DNA from: JANQPX01 sp041398025
GTDB lineage: Bacteria; Pseudomonadota; Alphaproteobacteria; Geminicoccales; Geminicoccaceae
NCBI GenBank assembly: GCA_041398025.1
Contig: JAWKVM010000033.1
Location: forward strand, 1-64,000
Length of the DNA stretch: 64,000 nt
Direction of reading: 5' to 3'
Below are positions 8,725 through 16,331 of this stretch, piece by piece; the stretch's first letter is position 1; each line of letters opens with the position of its first letter. The notes beneath the pieces were generated by a model. It had not been told where the DNA came from. It ran no database searches and saw only the letters and a program-made list of their open reading frames with translations. Position numbers and translations under genes: made by a program.

Positions 8725-9357
8725 CTATTGGCGACTGAGCGCCAGCTTGACGCCCAGCGCCATCAGCGCGCCGCCGCCGATGCGCTTGGCGATGCGCGTG
8801 CCGCGGCCGGACTGACGAAGAAAACCGACCAGCCGGTCGGCCAGGAGAACCGTCAGGATGTCTGCCGAGCTGAAGGCGACATTGACGATCACGCCCAGGA
8901 TCAGGAACTGCAAGCTCACCGGAAAGGCGGCGCCAGGATCGACGAACTGCGGCAGGAAGGCGAGGAAGAAGAGCGCCACCTTGGGGTTCAGGATCTCGAC
9001 GATCAGACTCTCGATCAGGGCGCGCGCCGTCGATTTCTCCGCAGCCAGGTCGACCCCGGAGGCGGCCGCCTGCTGCTGCCGCCACATGGCGATGCCGAGC
9101 CAGATCAGGTAGGCGGCCCCCGCAAGCTTCAAGATGACATAGAGCGTCGGCACGTAGTGGAGTACGGCCGATAGCCCGAAGGCCGCGGCGATCACATGCA
9201 CATAGCAGCCGAGATGGATGCCGAAGGCCGCCATGAAGCCGGCGCGGCGCCCGCGTGCCAGGGTCTGCGCCGCGGTGTAAAGAAGGGCCGGGCCCGGAAA
9301 ATAGGCGAACAGCGCCGTCGCGACCGCGAACGGTATCAGCAGATCCAGGCCCGGCAT
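8725..9357 (-). CDS. LysE/RhtB-family exporter
   Basis: A 210-aa integral membrane protein. The N-terminal FPGPALLYTAAQTLARGRRAGFMAAFGIHLG is the family hallmark (PGP motif followed by a glycine-rich second helix), and LAGAAYLIWLGI matches the third helix. Family members export amino acids, homoserine lactones or related small molecules. About 245 bp separate it from the aldolase gene, with nothing notable in the gap, so it may be a separate unit. Confidence 0.88.
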   Translation of the reverse strand: MPGLDLLIPFAVATALFAYFPGPALLYTAAQTLARGRRAGFMAAFGIHLGCYVHVIAAAFGLSAVLHYVPTLYVILKLAGAAYLIWLGIAMWRQQQAAASGVDLAAEKSTARALIESLIVEILNPKVALFFLAFLPQFVDPGAAFPVSLQFLILGVIVNVAFSSADILTVLLADRLVGFLRQSGRGTRIAKRIGGGALMALGVKLALSRQ

Positions 9358-9380
9358 GGCTCACCCCTTTTCCAGCACAT

Positions 9381-9448
9381 ATCCCGATCGAAAGCGATCG
9401 GAAGAGACGTTCCATCTCCTTGTCTCGCCGCATATCCTCATCGATCAG
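9381..9448. repeat. Half copy of dispersed repeat family 2 (left half)
   Basis: About 68 bp that match 35523-35590. Both copies begin with an inverted repeat around CCGATCG and CGATCGGAA and share the block TCCATCTCCTTGT followed by CCGCAT. Only this half is present here; the right half seen at 35672-35735 is absent. The copy lies just upstream of the LysE-type gene. Confidence 0.7.
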
Positions 9449-9524
9449 GCCTTGCCGCCCGCCAGGAAAACCGCCAGGCCGCGGCAACAATGCCGTCTTG
9501 CTCCTGCCGAGACGAAAGGAAACT

Positions 9525-9670
9525 TTAACCCGTCACCGCTACCGTCGTCGATCGGGTCCATGCGATCCTGGGAGTCCGCGCCCAGCCCACCCTTCATCTC
9601 GGGCGGGCGGATTCCCAGGGTCACATGGGTCACATGGGCCAGGTCACGGATTGTCGTCGCTGGCGGTTAA
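9525..9670. repeat. Palindromic element family 1, copy 1
   Basis: Outer ends TTAAC (9525-9529) and GTTAA (9666-9670); inner arms GGTCCATGCGATCCTGGGAG from 9555 and ATTCCCAGGGTCACATGGG on the right, where TCACATGGG is tandemly duplicated. The arms are less perfect than in other copies. It lies between the RraA-family gene and the LysE-type gene, with no coding content. Confidence 0.8.
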
Positions 9671-9826
9671 GGCCAGCAGGAAACAGCGCCAGATGGGGTG
9701 TCACCATAGCCCCAAGCTCTCCCCGCACCGCGACGCTCGATCCTCAATCAAAACGATCTCGCATACCATCGAGATCCGGACGCGTTCAGCACCAACGGCC
9801 ACAAGTCCATGAGGTGGTCATACCAC

Positions 9827-10540
9827 CTAGTGGATTTCATCGGCGGCGGCGAGAGCCTGTTCGAGCTTGGTGATCGAGAAGTCGGCGCTTCGGGCGGCGG
9901 CCAGGATCGGCTCCTCGCGCCGGCCGCAAAGTTTCGCGGCTGCCACGACCTCGCGGGCGACCGCGTGCGGGATGATCACGGCGCCGTGGCGATCGGCGTG
10001 GATCAGGTCATCGGAGCGCACGATCATGCCGAAAATGTCGACCTCGCCGCCGAAGGAGGCCGGGTGTGTCCAGGCGTGCGAGGGCGTGATCTTGCCGCAG
10101 AGGATGTCGAAGCCCGGCGCCACCGCGTCGAGGTCGCGCACGCCGCCGTCGGTGACCAGGCCGGCACAGCCGAGGCCCTTGTGGATCGCGGTGTTGACCT
10201 CGCCCCAGAAGCAGCCGAAGCCGCGGCGGCTGTCGAGATCCTGGAGCACGACGACCTTCGGCAGATCGCCGCTGGCGATGTAGCGATAGTAGTCGAGGCG
10301 ACCCTGACGCATCGCCGCCTTGTCCATCGCGGGCTTATCCATCGCCCGCACGGTGCCGGTACGCGCATAGCCGACCATGGGCTTGCGGTCGGGAAAGGGG
10401 CAGACCATGGTCTCGGTGGTGAAGCCGACGGTGCGGCGCTCGGGTGCCACGACCTCGAGGGCGTTGCAGATGGTCGGCGTATCGAATTCGGCAAGGGCGG
10501 CGAGCTCGTCTCGGGTCAAAGGCTGGGCGGACATGGGCAC
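9827..10540 (-). CDS. RraA-family protein (possible HMG-type aldolase/decarboxylase)
   Basis: A 237-aa protein of the RraA/dimethylmenaquinone-methyltransferase-like fold. GLVTDGGVRDLDAV carries the G...RD...D signature of 4-hydroxy-4-methyl-2-oxoglutarate aldolase relatives, and DKPAMDKAAMRQGR lies in the linker. Many members are divalent-metal pyruvate aldolases or oxaloacetate decarboxylases rather than RNase E regulators. With the HpaI aldolase and 2-hydroxyacid dehydrogenase nearby, a role in sugar-acid or oxoacid breakdown is plausible. The start is MPMSAQPLTRDEL; the third codon is an equally good start. Palindromic elements flank the gene on both sides. Confidence 0.8.
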   Translation of the reverse strand: MPMSAQPLTRDELAALAEFDTPTICNALEVVAPERRTVGFTTETMVCPFPDRKPMVGYARTGTVRAMDKPAMDKAAMRQGRLDYYRYIASGDLPKVVVLQDLDSRRGFGCFWGEVNTAIHKGLGCAGLVTDGGVRDLDAVAPGFDILCGKITPSHAWTHPASFGGEVDIFGMIVRSDDLIHADRHGAVIIPHAVAREVVAAAKLCGRREEPILAAARSADFSITKLEQALAAADEIH

Positions 10541-10653
10541 TCCCTGAAAGGCCTGGATCTCACGGATATCGGTCGTTCTGGTTTGACACCAACGGCGCCG
10601 TCGCTCAAGCCGTCACCTCGCCGAGTTTTTTTCATGCTCGCCCTAACCCTCCG

Positions 10654-10803
10654 TTAAAGCTTGCATGGTAGATCCGTCGCCCTGGTCCCTGTGATCCTGG
10701 GAGTCCGAGCTTCGCTCCCCATTTCCGCGGACGGACGGACTCCCAGGATCACAGGGACCGGCAAGGTCGCTGTTATCGCGGATATGGGTGAAGAAATGGT
10801 AAA
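10654..10803. repeat. Palindromic element family 1, copy 2 (with compensatory arm changes)
   Basis: Inner arms run 10682-10707 and 10736-10761 and pair at 25 of 26 positions. Relative to copy 7 the left arm differs at three positions (A to C, C to T, A to G), and the right arm carries the matching changes. The right flank (TTATCGCGGA...GTGAAGAAA) is shared with copy 5, defining a subfamily. It lies in the divergent gap between the RraA-family and cupin genes. Confidence 0.85.
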
Positions 10804-10975
10804 CAGGCGTCGATTTGCTGGCGCATCTACCCGGAGATATCGATTGCATCGTCATACCGATACCATGCCCCGATCACATGGTTTGCGACGGTCTGAAAAA
10901 CTCGGTACCGGGGCGGAAGGTCAGGTTGCGGCAGGGTGATCGTCGGAGGGTGTCGTGGAACGCGGAGGGAAGGCG

Positions 10976-11464
10976 ATGGAGAACGATAAGTATCTGATCA
11001 CCAAAGAGGACATCGAGGCGATGGATGGTCTGAAAAAGACCCATTTCCTCAACAGCAACGCGGTGCGCATCAACAAGTCGCTGGGCGATCTCGCAGGCCT
11101 GACCGGGCTCGGCTTTCATATCATCGAGGTCGAGCCCGGCCGCGAGACCACGGAATATCATCGCCACTATTATGAAGATGAATGCGTCTACATCCTGGCC
11201 GGCCGCGGCAGGGCGACCATCGGTGACGAGACGCATCCCGTGAAGGCCGGCGATTTCATCGGCTATCGCAAGGGCGGGCTCGCGCACACGATCGTCAATG
11301 ATGGCGAGGAGATCCTTCGCTGCATCGTGGTCGGCGAGCGCCTGACCCATGATGTTGGGGATTATCCGCGGCTGAACAAGCGGATCTATCGCCATGCCGG
11401 CCTGAAAACCAATGTCGTGGCCCACGAGCATATCGACGAGCCGACGGTCGGCGCGAAGGCATAG
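10976..11464 (+). CDS. Cupin-domain protein
   Basis: A 162-aa single-domain cupin. The first cupin motif TTEYHRHYYEDECVYILAGRG supplies the HxH and glutamate metal ligands, and the second is around GDFIGYRKGGLAHTIVND. Such small cupins act as sugar-binding, isomerase or dioxygenase-like enzymes; the substrate is unknown. The ATG at 10976 is preferred because GGAGGGA lies 8 bases upstream; a GTG at 10955 is the alternative. Palindromic elements stand on both sides (copies 2 and 3). Confidence 0.85.
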   Translation: MENDKYLITKEDIEAMDGLKKTHFLNSNAVRINKSLGDLAGLTGLGFHIIEVEPGRETTEYHRHYYEDECVYILAGRGRATIGDETHPVKAGDFIGYRKGGLAHTIVNDGEEILRCIVVGERLTHDVGDYPRLNKRIYRHAGLKTNVVAHEHIDEPTVGAKA

Positions 11465-11503
11465 GCTGCAGGGCCTATCGATCCGCCGCGTTTCCCGTAC
11501 CCA

Positions 11504-11654
11504 CTAACGAAGCCTTCATCTCTCGGGCCTATGCTCCGTGATCTGGTCCATGCGATCCTGGGAATCCGCGCGGCCGCGGAAATCGGTTGGGGCGAGGCTC
11601 TGGCTCCCAGGATCATATGGACCGGATCAGGCATGTCGAAGTGGAAAGACTAAT
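11504..11654. repeat. Palindromic element family 1, copy 3
   Basis: Inner arms are at 11543-11568 and about 11600-11625. The left arm is canonical and the right arm has ATCATATGG instead of ATCGCATGG. The outer ends are weak: CTAAC at 11504 and CTAAT at 11650-11654. The insertion sequence starts only four bases after the right end. Confidence 0.75.
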
Positions 11655-11658
11655 ATTA

Positions 11659-12504
11659 GGTGGTGGTGACAATTTGCCTATTATCGGATGTTTTTTATCC
11701 AACCTGGTGTTCCCAACGGATATTTTGAGATGGCTTCGTTGGATCAAGATGGCCTTCGTGACGATCAGTGGGCTCGGATTTGGCCGTTGATCCCCGGTGG
11801 CATCGAGGGCAAGCGTGATGCGCGGGCCGACAACCGGCGTTTTGTCAATGCGCTGCTCTGGGTGGCGCGTTCCGGGGCGAGATGGAAGGACCTGCCGCCG
11901 GCATTCGGCGCATTTCAGACCGTCAAGCGACGTCATTGCCGATGGCTGGAGCGTGGCCTGATCGACCGGCTGTTCGAGCCGTTGGGCCAGGATGCCGATC
12001 TCGAATGGCTGATGCTGGACAGCACCGTCATCCGTGCCCATCAGCAGGCGGTTGGCGCACCGATGAAAAAGAGGGGCAGAAAGCCCAGGGCCTGGGCCGT
12101 TCGAGAGGCGGCTTTTCGACCAAGTCTCTGTCGCAACCGATGGTCTAGGCAACCCCTGCCGCTTCCTGGCCGGGGCCGGCCGGGAAAACGACATGGTCAG
12201 GGCGCTCGATCCGGTCGACGGCATCAAGCCCGACGCCCTACTCGCTGATCGAGCCCATGATGCCGATCGCCTGATGGACGTCATCCTCGATGCCGGCGCC
12301 GAGCCCGTCATGCCGCCAAGGCGTCATCGAAAGTATCAGCATGCCTGCGACGAGGGGCTCTACAAAGAGCGCAACGTCATCGAAAGGTTCTTCAACAAGC
12401 TCAAGCAGTTCCGACGCGTCGCCACACGCTGCGACAAGCTTCTCAACAATCTCATGGGCTTCGTCAAAATCGCCAGCATCCCCAGATGTTTTGTCACCAC
12501 CGCC
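11659..12504 (+). mobile_element. IS5-family element (IS427-like group), 846 bp
   Basis: Terminal inverted repeats GGTGGTGGTGACAA at the left end and TTGTCACCACCGCC at the right. TA at 11657-11658 and TA at 12505-12506 look like the target duplication. Length, ends and the overlapping-frame transposase fit the IS427 group. The stop codon of the transposase (TAG, 12505-12507) is made partly from the duplicated target. The element sits precisely between palindromic copies 3 and 4. Confidence 0.85.
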
Positions 12505-12507
12505 TAG
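11730..12507 (+). pseudogene. IS5-family transposase, two frame changes
   Basis: The first part (MASLDQDGLRDDQWARIWPL to AHQQAVGAPMKK) carries the first catalytic aspartate in LMLDSTVIRAHQ. A change of frame at the A-run in GATGAAAAAGAGG (about 12066) continues into EGQKAQGLGRSRGGFSTK; a -1 shift at an A-rich slippery site is the normal expression mode of this group. A second shift at about 12124 (one base missing after ACCAAG) is needed to enter VSVATDGLGNPCRFLAGAG and the C-terminus with YKERNVIERFFNKLKQFRR. The second shift is not programmed and should inactivate the enzyme, unless it is a sequencing error. Confidence 0.82.
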
Positions 12508-12514
12508 CGCTCTG

Positions 12515-12645
12515 TTATTGACCGGCTGTCATCAGGGCATTCTGGTCCATGCGATCCTCGGAATCCGAGCCTCGGCCTGCCTTTGTCGGCGGACGGACTC
12601 CCAGGATCGCATGGGCCATCAACACAGATAGCAAAGGGTCGCTAA
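12515..12645. repeat. Palindromic element family 1, copy 4
   Basis: The left arm is CTGGTCCATGCGATCCT from 12542 and the right arm GGACTCCCAGGATCGCATGG ends near 12616. The right outer end is GCTAA (12641-12645), with a second TTAAC just beyond. The left outer end is degenerate (TTATT). Without the insertion sequence, copies 3 and 4 would lie about 15 bp apart. Confidence 0.75.
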
Positions 12646-12737
12646 CGCAGCGTTAACAAGACAAACGTCGCCGGCAAAGAAAACCAAACCAAACCTTCTC
12701 AAGGCGGGTTGGTATTATTCGCTTGCGAGGCTTGTCA

Positions 12738-13205
12738 TCACCGGCCTTCGCGGTACCAGGCGGCGCCGAGCGTGCCGAGCAGCAGGAGCAAAGCCAGTAC
12801 GGCCGGCAGCAGCGGCATCTGGTTGGCGCCGGTGACGAGATAGCGGTCCTTGCGCAGGAACCCGATCCAGTCCCGGCCGCTCTGCGCACGCCCCTCGCCG
12901 GTCTTGCGCACGGCGGGCAGACCGTCATCGGCAAGCCAGACCATCGCACCGCCGGTCGTGTCGGCAAGCGGCGTCAGACGCTCACCCGTCGCGCGCATGT
13001 CGGCAAGCTCAAGGCTGCTGATCGGACGCATGGCGGCGTAGGTGGTGAGATCGCCGTCTTCGATCCGATAGAGGCCGCGTTCATCAGCCTGAAACTGGGC
13101 CGTTCCGATACCGTCGCCAGCCGGTTCGAGCCCGACCGCACGCTCCTCGCCCGATGGCAGCGTCACCGTGACGTCGCCGTCGACGTCGTGGAGGGACCGT
13201 CGCTC
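12738..13205 (-). pseudogene. C-terminal fragment of a large membrane protein (glutamine-amidotransferase-like/DUF4159-neighbour type)
   Basis: The minus-strand frame reads DVTVTLPSGEERAV...GLYRIEDGDL...LELADMRATGERLTPLAD and ends in one membrane helix (LLPAVLALLLLLGTLGAAWYREGR). I recognise this as the tail of the roughly 700-900-aa alphaproteobacterial membrane proteins that accompany DUF4159 and MoxR genes. Everything upstream of about 13205 is replaced by IS3-like sequence on the other strand, so only about 155 codons remain and there is no start. Probably a non-functional relic of a gene cut by transposition. Confidence 0.6.
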
Positions 13206-13229
13206 GATGGACAATACCTGCGCGCCGAA

Positions 13230-13560
13230 CTCTGCGCGCGAGCCTTGCTGACGGCGATCCAGCGCCGCCAGCCGCCACGGGCCCCGACCCACCATGGCGA
13301 CCGCGGGCTGCAGCACGCCGGCCCCTCCTGCCGGCAGATCCTGCAACGCCATGGCCTGGCGCCGTCGCCGCAGGGGCAACGGCCTCGACGAGGCGCCGAT
13401 GGAAAGCGTCTTCGGCTCGATGAAGAGCAGACTCGTCGATCGCACCCGCTGCGCAACCCGCGACGACGCCAAGCGGGCCTTGGTCCGATGGATCGCGTGC
13501 TCCCACAATCGTCGACGGCGTCATTCAGCGCCTGGCTGCAGGACGCCTGACCAGGCTTTC
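13230..13560 (+). pseudogene. IS3-family transposase OrfB fragment (C-terminal part)
   Basis: The reading begins around AIQRRQPPRAPTHHGDRGLQ, which corresponds to the IHHSDRGSQY block of IS3 integrase-core proteins. It shifts frame near 13365 into RGNGLDEAPMESVFGSMKS, the catalytic-glutamate block, and ends NRRRRHSAPGCRTPDQAFE. No N-terminus or OrfA is present on this strand. The fragment abuts the membrane-protein stump on the left. Confidence 0.7.
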
Positions 13561-13619
13561 GAGCCGATGACCAGGCCCGCCCGATGCACCTTGCCGGGTC
13601 GTCCGCTCAAGCGGGGCAG

Positions 13620-13785
13620 GGTCAGTCTTCAACCCGCCATACTCCTTGCGCCGGCGAAAATAGGTCTGCTCGCTGACCTCAAGAATTCTGCAAAGCTCAG
13701 GCAACCGCTTGCCCTCGGCCACCAGCACCTCGGCTTCGCGCAGCCTGCTGATGATCTCCTCGGAGGAATGCTTCTTGCGCGCCAT
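13620..13785 (-). pseudogene. IS3-family OrfA fragment (N-terminal part)
   Basis: MARKKHSSEEIISRLREAEVLVAEGKRL...ILEVSEQTYFRRRKEYGGLKTD is the helix-turn-helix OrfA of IS3-type elements. Similarity stops after about 55 residues. It faces the OrfB fragment head-on, whereas in an intact IS3 both ORFs share a strand; this means an inversion or two independent remnants. The left end of the IS5-type element lies 11 bp upstream of its start codon. Confidence 0.7.
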
Positions 13786-13795
13786 CCATACCTCC

Positions 13796-14676
13796 CTCAG
13801 AGCCCGTTTTTGAAGTTTTCTGGCGATTTCATGGGTTTGCCAATCGCCTGGCGAGAAGCTGGATGATGGCGACGACGGCGATGGCTTTGGAATGTTCGAT
13901 CAGCCGTTCGAAATCTTGGCGAGATGGCGGTTGCGACCAAGCCAGCCGAAGGTGCGCTCGATCACCCAGCGTTTTGGGATCACTTCGAACCCTTCGGCGT
14001 GCGGTGGCCTTTTGACAATCTCGAGCCGGAGCCTGGCGCCGGCTGCGTTGTTCGCGGCGATAGGTCCCTGATAGCCGGCATCGGCGAAAGACAGTGCTGC
14101 CAGGAAACCGCCGCTTGATCCAGTGGCAGGCCAAGGCCAGCCATCACGGTCTTGATGCTGGCGCATGACCGCCAGATTGAGGGCAAGCCGATGTCGGTGA
14201 CCAGACGCGCTTTCGCTCTTTGATCTTTTCCTGGCGTCATAGCCGCGATCAGCCTGTGGTTTTCACGCTCTGCCTCGACAACCGCTCGTCGGTGACGCCT
14301 CCTTGCCGTCTGTCGCGCGCCGCATCAAGATCATCCAGATGTGATACATCTTCCTGCCAGAAGCGCCGGAAATAGCTCGGACCGTGCTCCATGGTGGTTC
14401 AGCTGCAGCCACTGGCATCCAGTCCTCACGAGATAAAGGATCGTTCAAGACCTCGCGCAGATCCGTCGTCCGTCGCCGACCACCATGTCTCGCCGGCGGC
14501 AACAGGGCCTGATCAAGCCATACTCGTCATCGGTGACGTCGCTTGCATAGCGAGCGTTCAAATGTCGGTGCGTTCGAGCGAAAGCAGTCCACATCGGTCA
14601 GGCTGGTCGTTCCTGGCAGAATTCGGATGCCATAACTGGCTGTTTTCGCTCAACTTCTTTTAAAACGGGCTCTGAG
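13796..14676 (-). mobile_element. Decayed IS5-family (IS1031-like) element, 881 bp
   Basis: The ends CTCAGAGCCCGTTTT (13796-13810) and AAAACGGGCTCTGAG (14662-14676) are perfect 15-bp inverted repeats. The transposase reads leftward on the minus strand in broken frames. No clear target duplication is visible. On its right the element truncates an IS630-type transposase; on its left it abuts the IS3 OrfA fragment. Confidence 0.75.
13829..14502 (-). pseudogene. IS5-family transposase, multiple frameshifts
   Basis: Recognisable blocks in order are TTDLREVLN...PPWSTVRAIS (N-terminal), GKDQRAKARLVTDIGLP (a degraded KGRKRHLVTDT block with the second catalytic region), ADAGYQGPIAANN, LEIVKRPPHAEGFEVIPKRWVIERTFGWLGR (catalytic glutamate region) and DFERLIEHSKAIAVVAIIQLL. 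They lie in at least three frames, so the gene cannot make a full transposase. It lies inside the 881-bp element with intact terminal repeats, which might still be mobilised in trans. Confidence 0.7.
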
Positions 14677-14694
14677 AGCGCCAGACCATCTCAT

Positions 14695-15286
14695 AGCAGA
14701 TGGTGCGAGCTGAAGGAGACAGACCAGTAAAGAAGCGGCGTGAGGCCTGGCGGCGCGTCCGGCCCTGGATCGATCCGGATCGGCTGGTATTTCTCGATGA
14801 GACCGGCTTCGCCACGAAGATGACGCGGCTCTATGGCCGCTGTCCGATCGGCGAACGGCTGGTCAGCCCGGTCCCGCACGGCCATTGGAAAACGCTGACC
14901 TTCATCGCCGCCCTCCGGGTCCATCGGATTGCAGCACCTTGGGTGATCGATGGCCCCATGAATGGTGCGGCGTTCCTCGCCTATCCCCGCCATTGCCTGG
15001 CACCGGCGCTGAACCCTGGCGACATCGTGGCGATGGACAAGCTGCCCGCCCACAGGGTCGCCGGCGTCCGCGGCATCCTCGAGAGAGCCGGCGCCCGGCT
15101 CTGCCATCTGCCGCCCTACTCGCCGGATCTGAACCCGATCGAAAACGCGTTTGCTAAACTCAAGTCCCTGATCCGAAGCGCCGCCGAACGCACCATAAAG
15201 GCCTGGAACAACAAATCGGCAAAGCAATCGACGCATTCTCCAAAACCGAGTGTGCAAATTACTTCAAGCATGCCGGATATGCGTAA
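14695..15286 (+). pseudogene. IS630-family transposase, 5' truncated and frameshifted
   Basis: The catalytic core is clear: VFLDETGFATKMTRLYGR, then IVAMDKLPAHRVAGVRG, then PPYSPDLNPIENAFAKLK (DDE-type). The usual MDNLGSHK motif is changed to MDKLPAHR. The N-terminal helix-turn-helix part is missing because the IS5-type element ends at 14676. Near 15205 a frameshift diverts the end; in the next frame the normal C-terminus reads KAIDAFSKTECANYFKHAGYA and stops at 15284-15286. Confidence 0.78.
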
Positions 15287-15344
15287 ACCTGACCAGGAAA
15301 AGCTCTAGGTTTCGAGGCAATCGTCCTGGAGTGAGCATTTGTCA

Positions 15345-15375
15345 GATAGGGTCGGCATCGATGCTCTATCTTTTT
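15345..15375 (+). terminator. Possible intrinsic terminator after the IS630 remnant
   Basis: GATAG (15345-15349) pairs with CTATC (15366-15370) around an inner palindrome GCATCGATGC, and is followed at once by five T residues. It lies about 60 bp after the IS630 remnant and before the convergent methyltransferase gene. Confidence 0.4.
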
Positions 15376-15480
15376 GTCTGCAAAGCATGCCGTTGTCGAT
15401 CACACGGAACCGCCTGATGCCAAAGGTCACAAAGAATCACCGCCCTCAAAGACCGGCCGGGTGGGCGCCATAGAGAGACC

Positions 15481-16326
15481 CTATTCCCGGCTGCGTGCGG
15501 CGAACCGGCAGCCGCCGAGGCGGCCAGCGACCACACTGTCGACGAAGAAGGTGTAGCCCTCCTCCCACTCCTTTTCGCGCCCCGCGCCGAAGCGCGCCCG
15601 GGTCTGGTCGCCGAGGGATTTGTACATGGCGAGACGCTCGGTGAGGATGCGTTTGAGCTCCTCGCTGCGATCGACGTCGACCAGGATCTCGAAGCCAGCG
15701 GCCAGCAGCCACTGGCGATACTGCACGGCGGTCGCGAAATTGACGGATGCCAGCGCCTTGCCGAGCTTTTTCATAGCGGCGTCGTCAATCGGCTGGCGCT
15801 GGGTGAGGTCGGTGAAAGCGAGGATACCGCCAGGCTTCAGGACGCGTGCGCATTCGCGGACGACCGCTCCCTTGTCGGGCACATGCAACAGCGCCTCCTG
15901 GCTGATGGCGATGTCGAAGCTTGCCGCGTCGAACGGCATGGCCTGGGCGTCGCCGCGCCGGAAATCGACGCGATGGCCGAGGCCCGCGAGGCGGGTGAGC
16001 CTAGTGGCGCCTGCCACCCTACTCTCGGTGAGATCGAGCCCGGTCACCCGGCAGCCGCGATGGTACGAAAAATAGCGGGCGGGGCCGCCCATGCCGCTGC
16101 AGACGTCGAGCACGTGATGCGCCGCCTCGATACCGGCGTCCTCGCCGAGCTGCTCGGTGATCGCGAGCCCGCCATAGTGGTCCTGGTCGTAGTGCTGCAG
16201 CTCGGCCTCGCTCAGGCCATCGAGCGCGATGCCGTCCCGGTCCAGCTTCTCCAGGATCTGCTGCTCGTTGATCGGGTGGGTGTCGTAATAGGTGATGACG
16301 GCGTTTTCGTGATCCGATCCGGTCAT
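15481..16326 (-). CDS. Class I SAM-dependent methyltransferase (sarcosine/dimethylglycine or phosphoethanolamine type)
   Basis: A 281-aa enzyme. Motif I is VLDVCSGMGGPARYF, the acidic residue at the end of beta 2 is in VTGLDLTE, motif II is FRRGDAQAMPF and motif IV is FDIAISQEALLHVPDK. The N-terminal VITYYDTHPINEQQILEKL and the YGGLAITEQLGEDAGI segment resemble glycine-betaine-pathway and sterol-like small-molecule methyltransferases. The start is the ATG at 16326. It begins 5 bases after the oxidoreductase stop on the same strand, so the two are probably cotranscribed. The substrate is not determined. Confidence 0.85.
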   Translation of the reverse strand: MTGSDHENAVITYYDTHPINEQQILEKLDRDGIALDGLSEAELQHYDQDHYGGLAITEQLGEDAGIEAAHHVLDVCSGMGGPARYFSYHRGCRVTGLDLTESRVAGATRLTRLAGLGHRVDFRRGDAQAMPFDAASFDIAISQEALLHVPDKGAVVRECARVLKPGGILAFTDLTQRQPIDDAAMKKLGKALASVNFATAVQYRQWLLAAGFEILVDVDRSEELKRILTERLAMYKSLGDQTRARFGAGREKEWEEGYTFFVDSVVAGRLGGCRFAARSRE

Positions 16327-16331
16327 GGCCC

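Noticed and set aside
9525..12645. Integron cassette array with attC sites
   Set aside because: Gene orientations alternate, the inner arms rather than the core ends are conserved, copies also flank ordinary operons and no integrase is visible. Kept only as a low-weight hypothesis.
12738..13508. A 256-codon minus-strand gene across 12738-13508
   Set aside because: Only its C-terminal part looks like a real protein; the first hundred codons are antisense to IS3 OrfB sequence, so the frame is chimeric.
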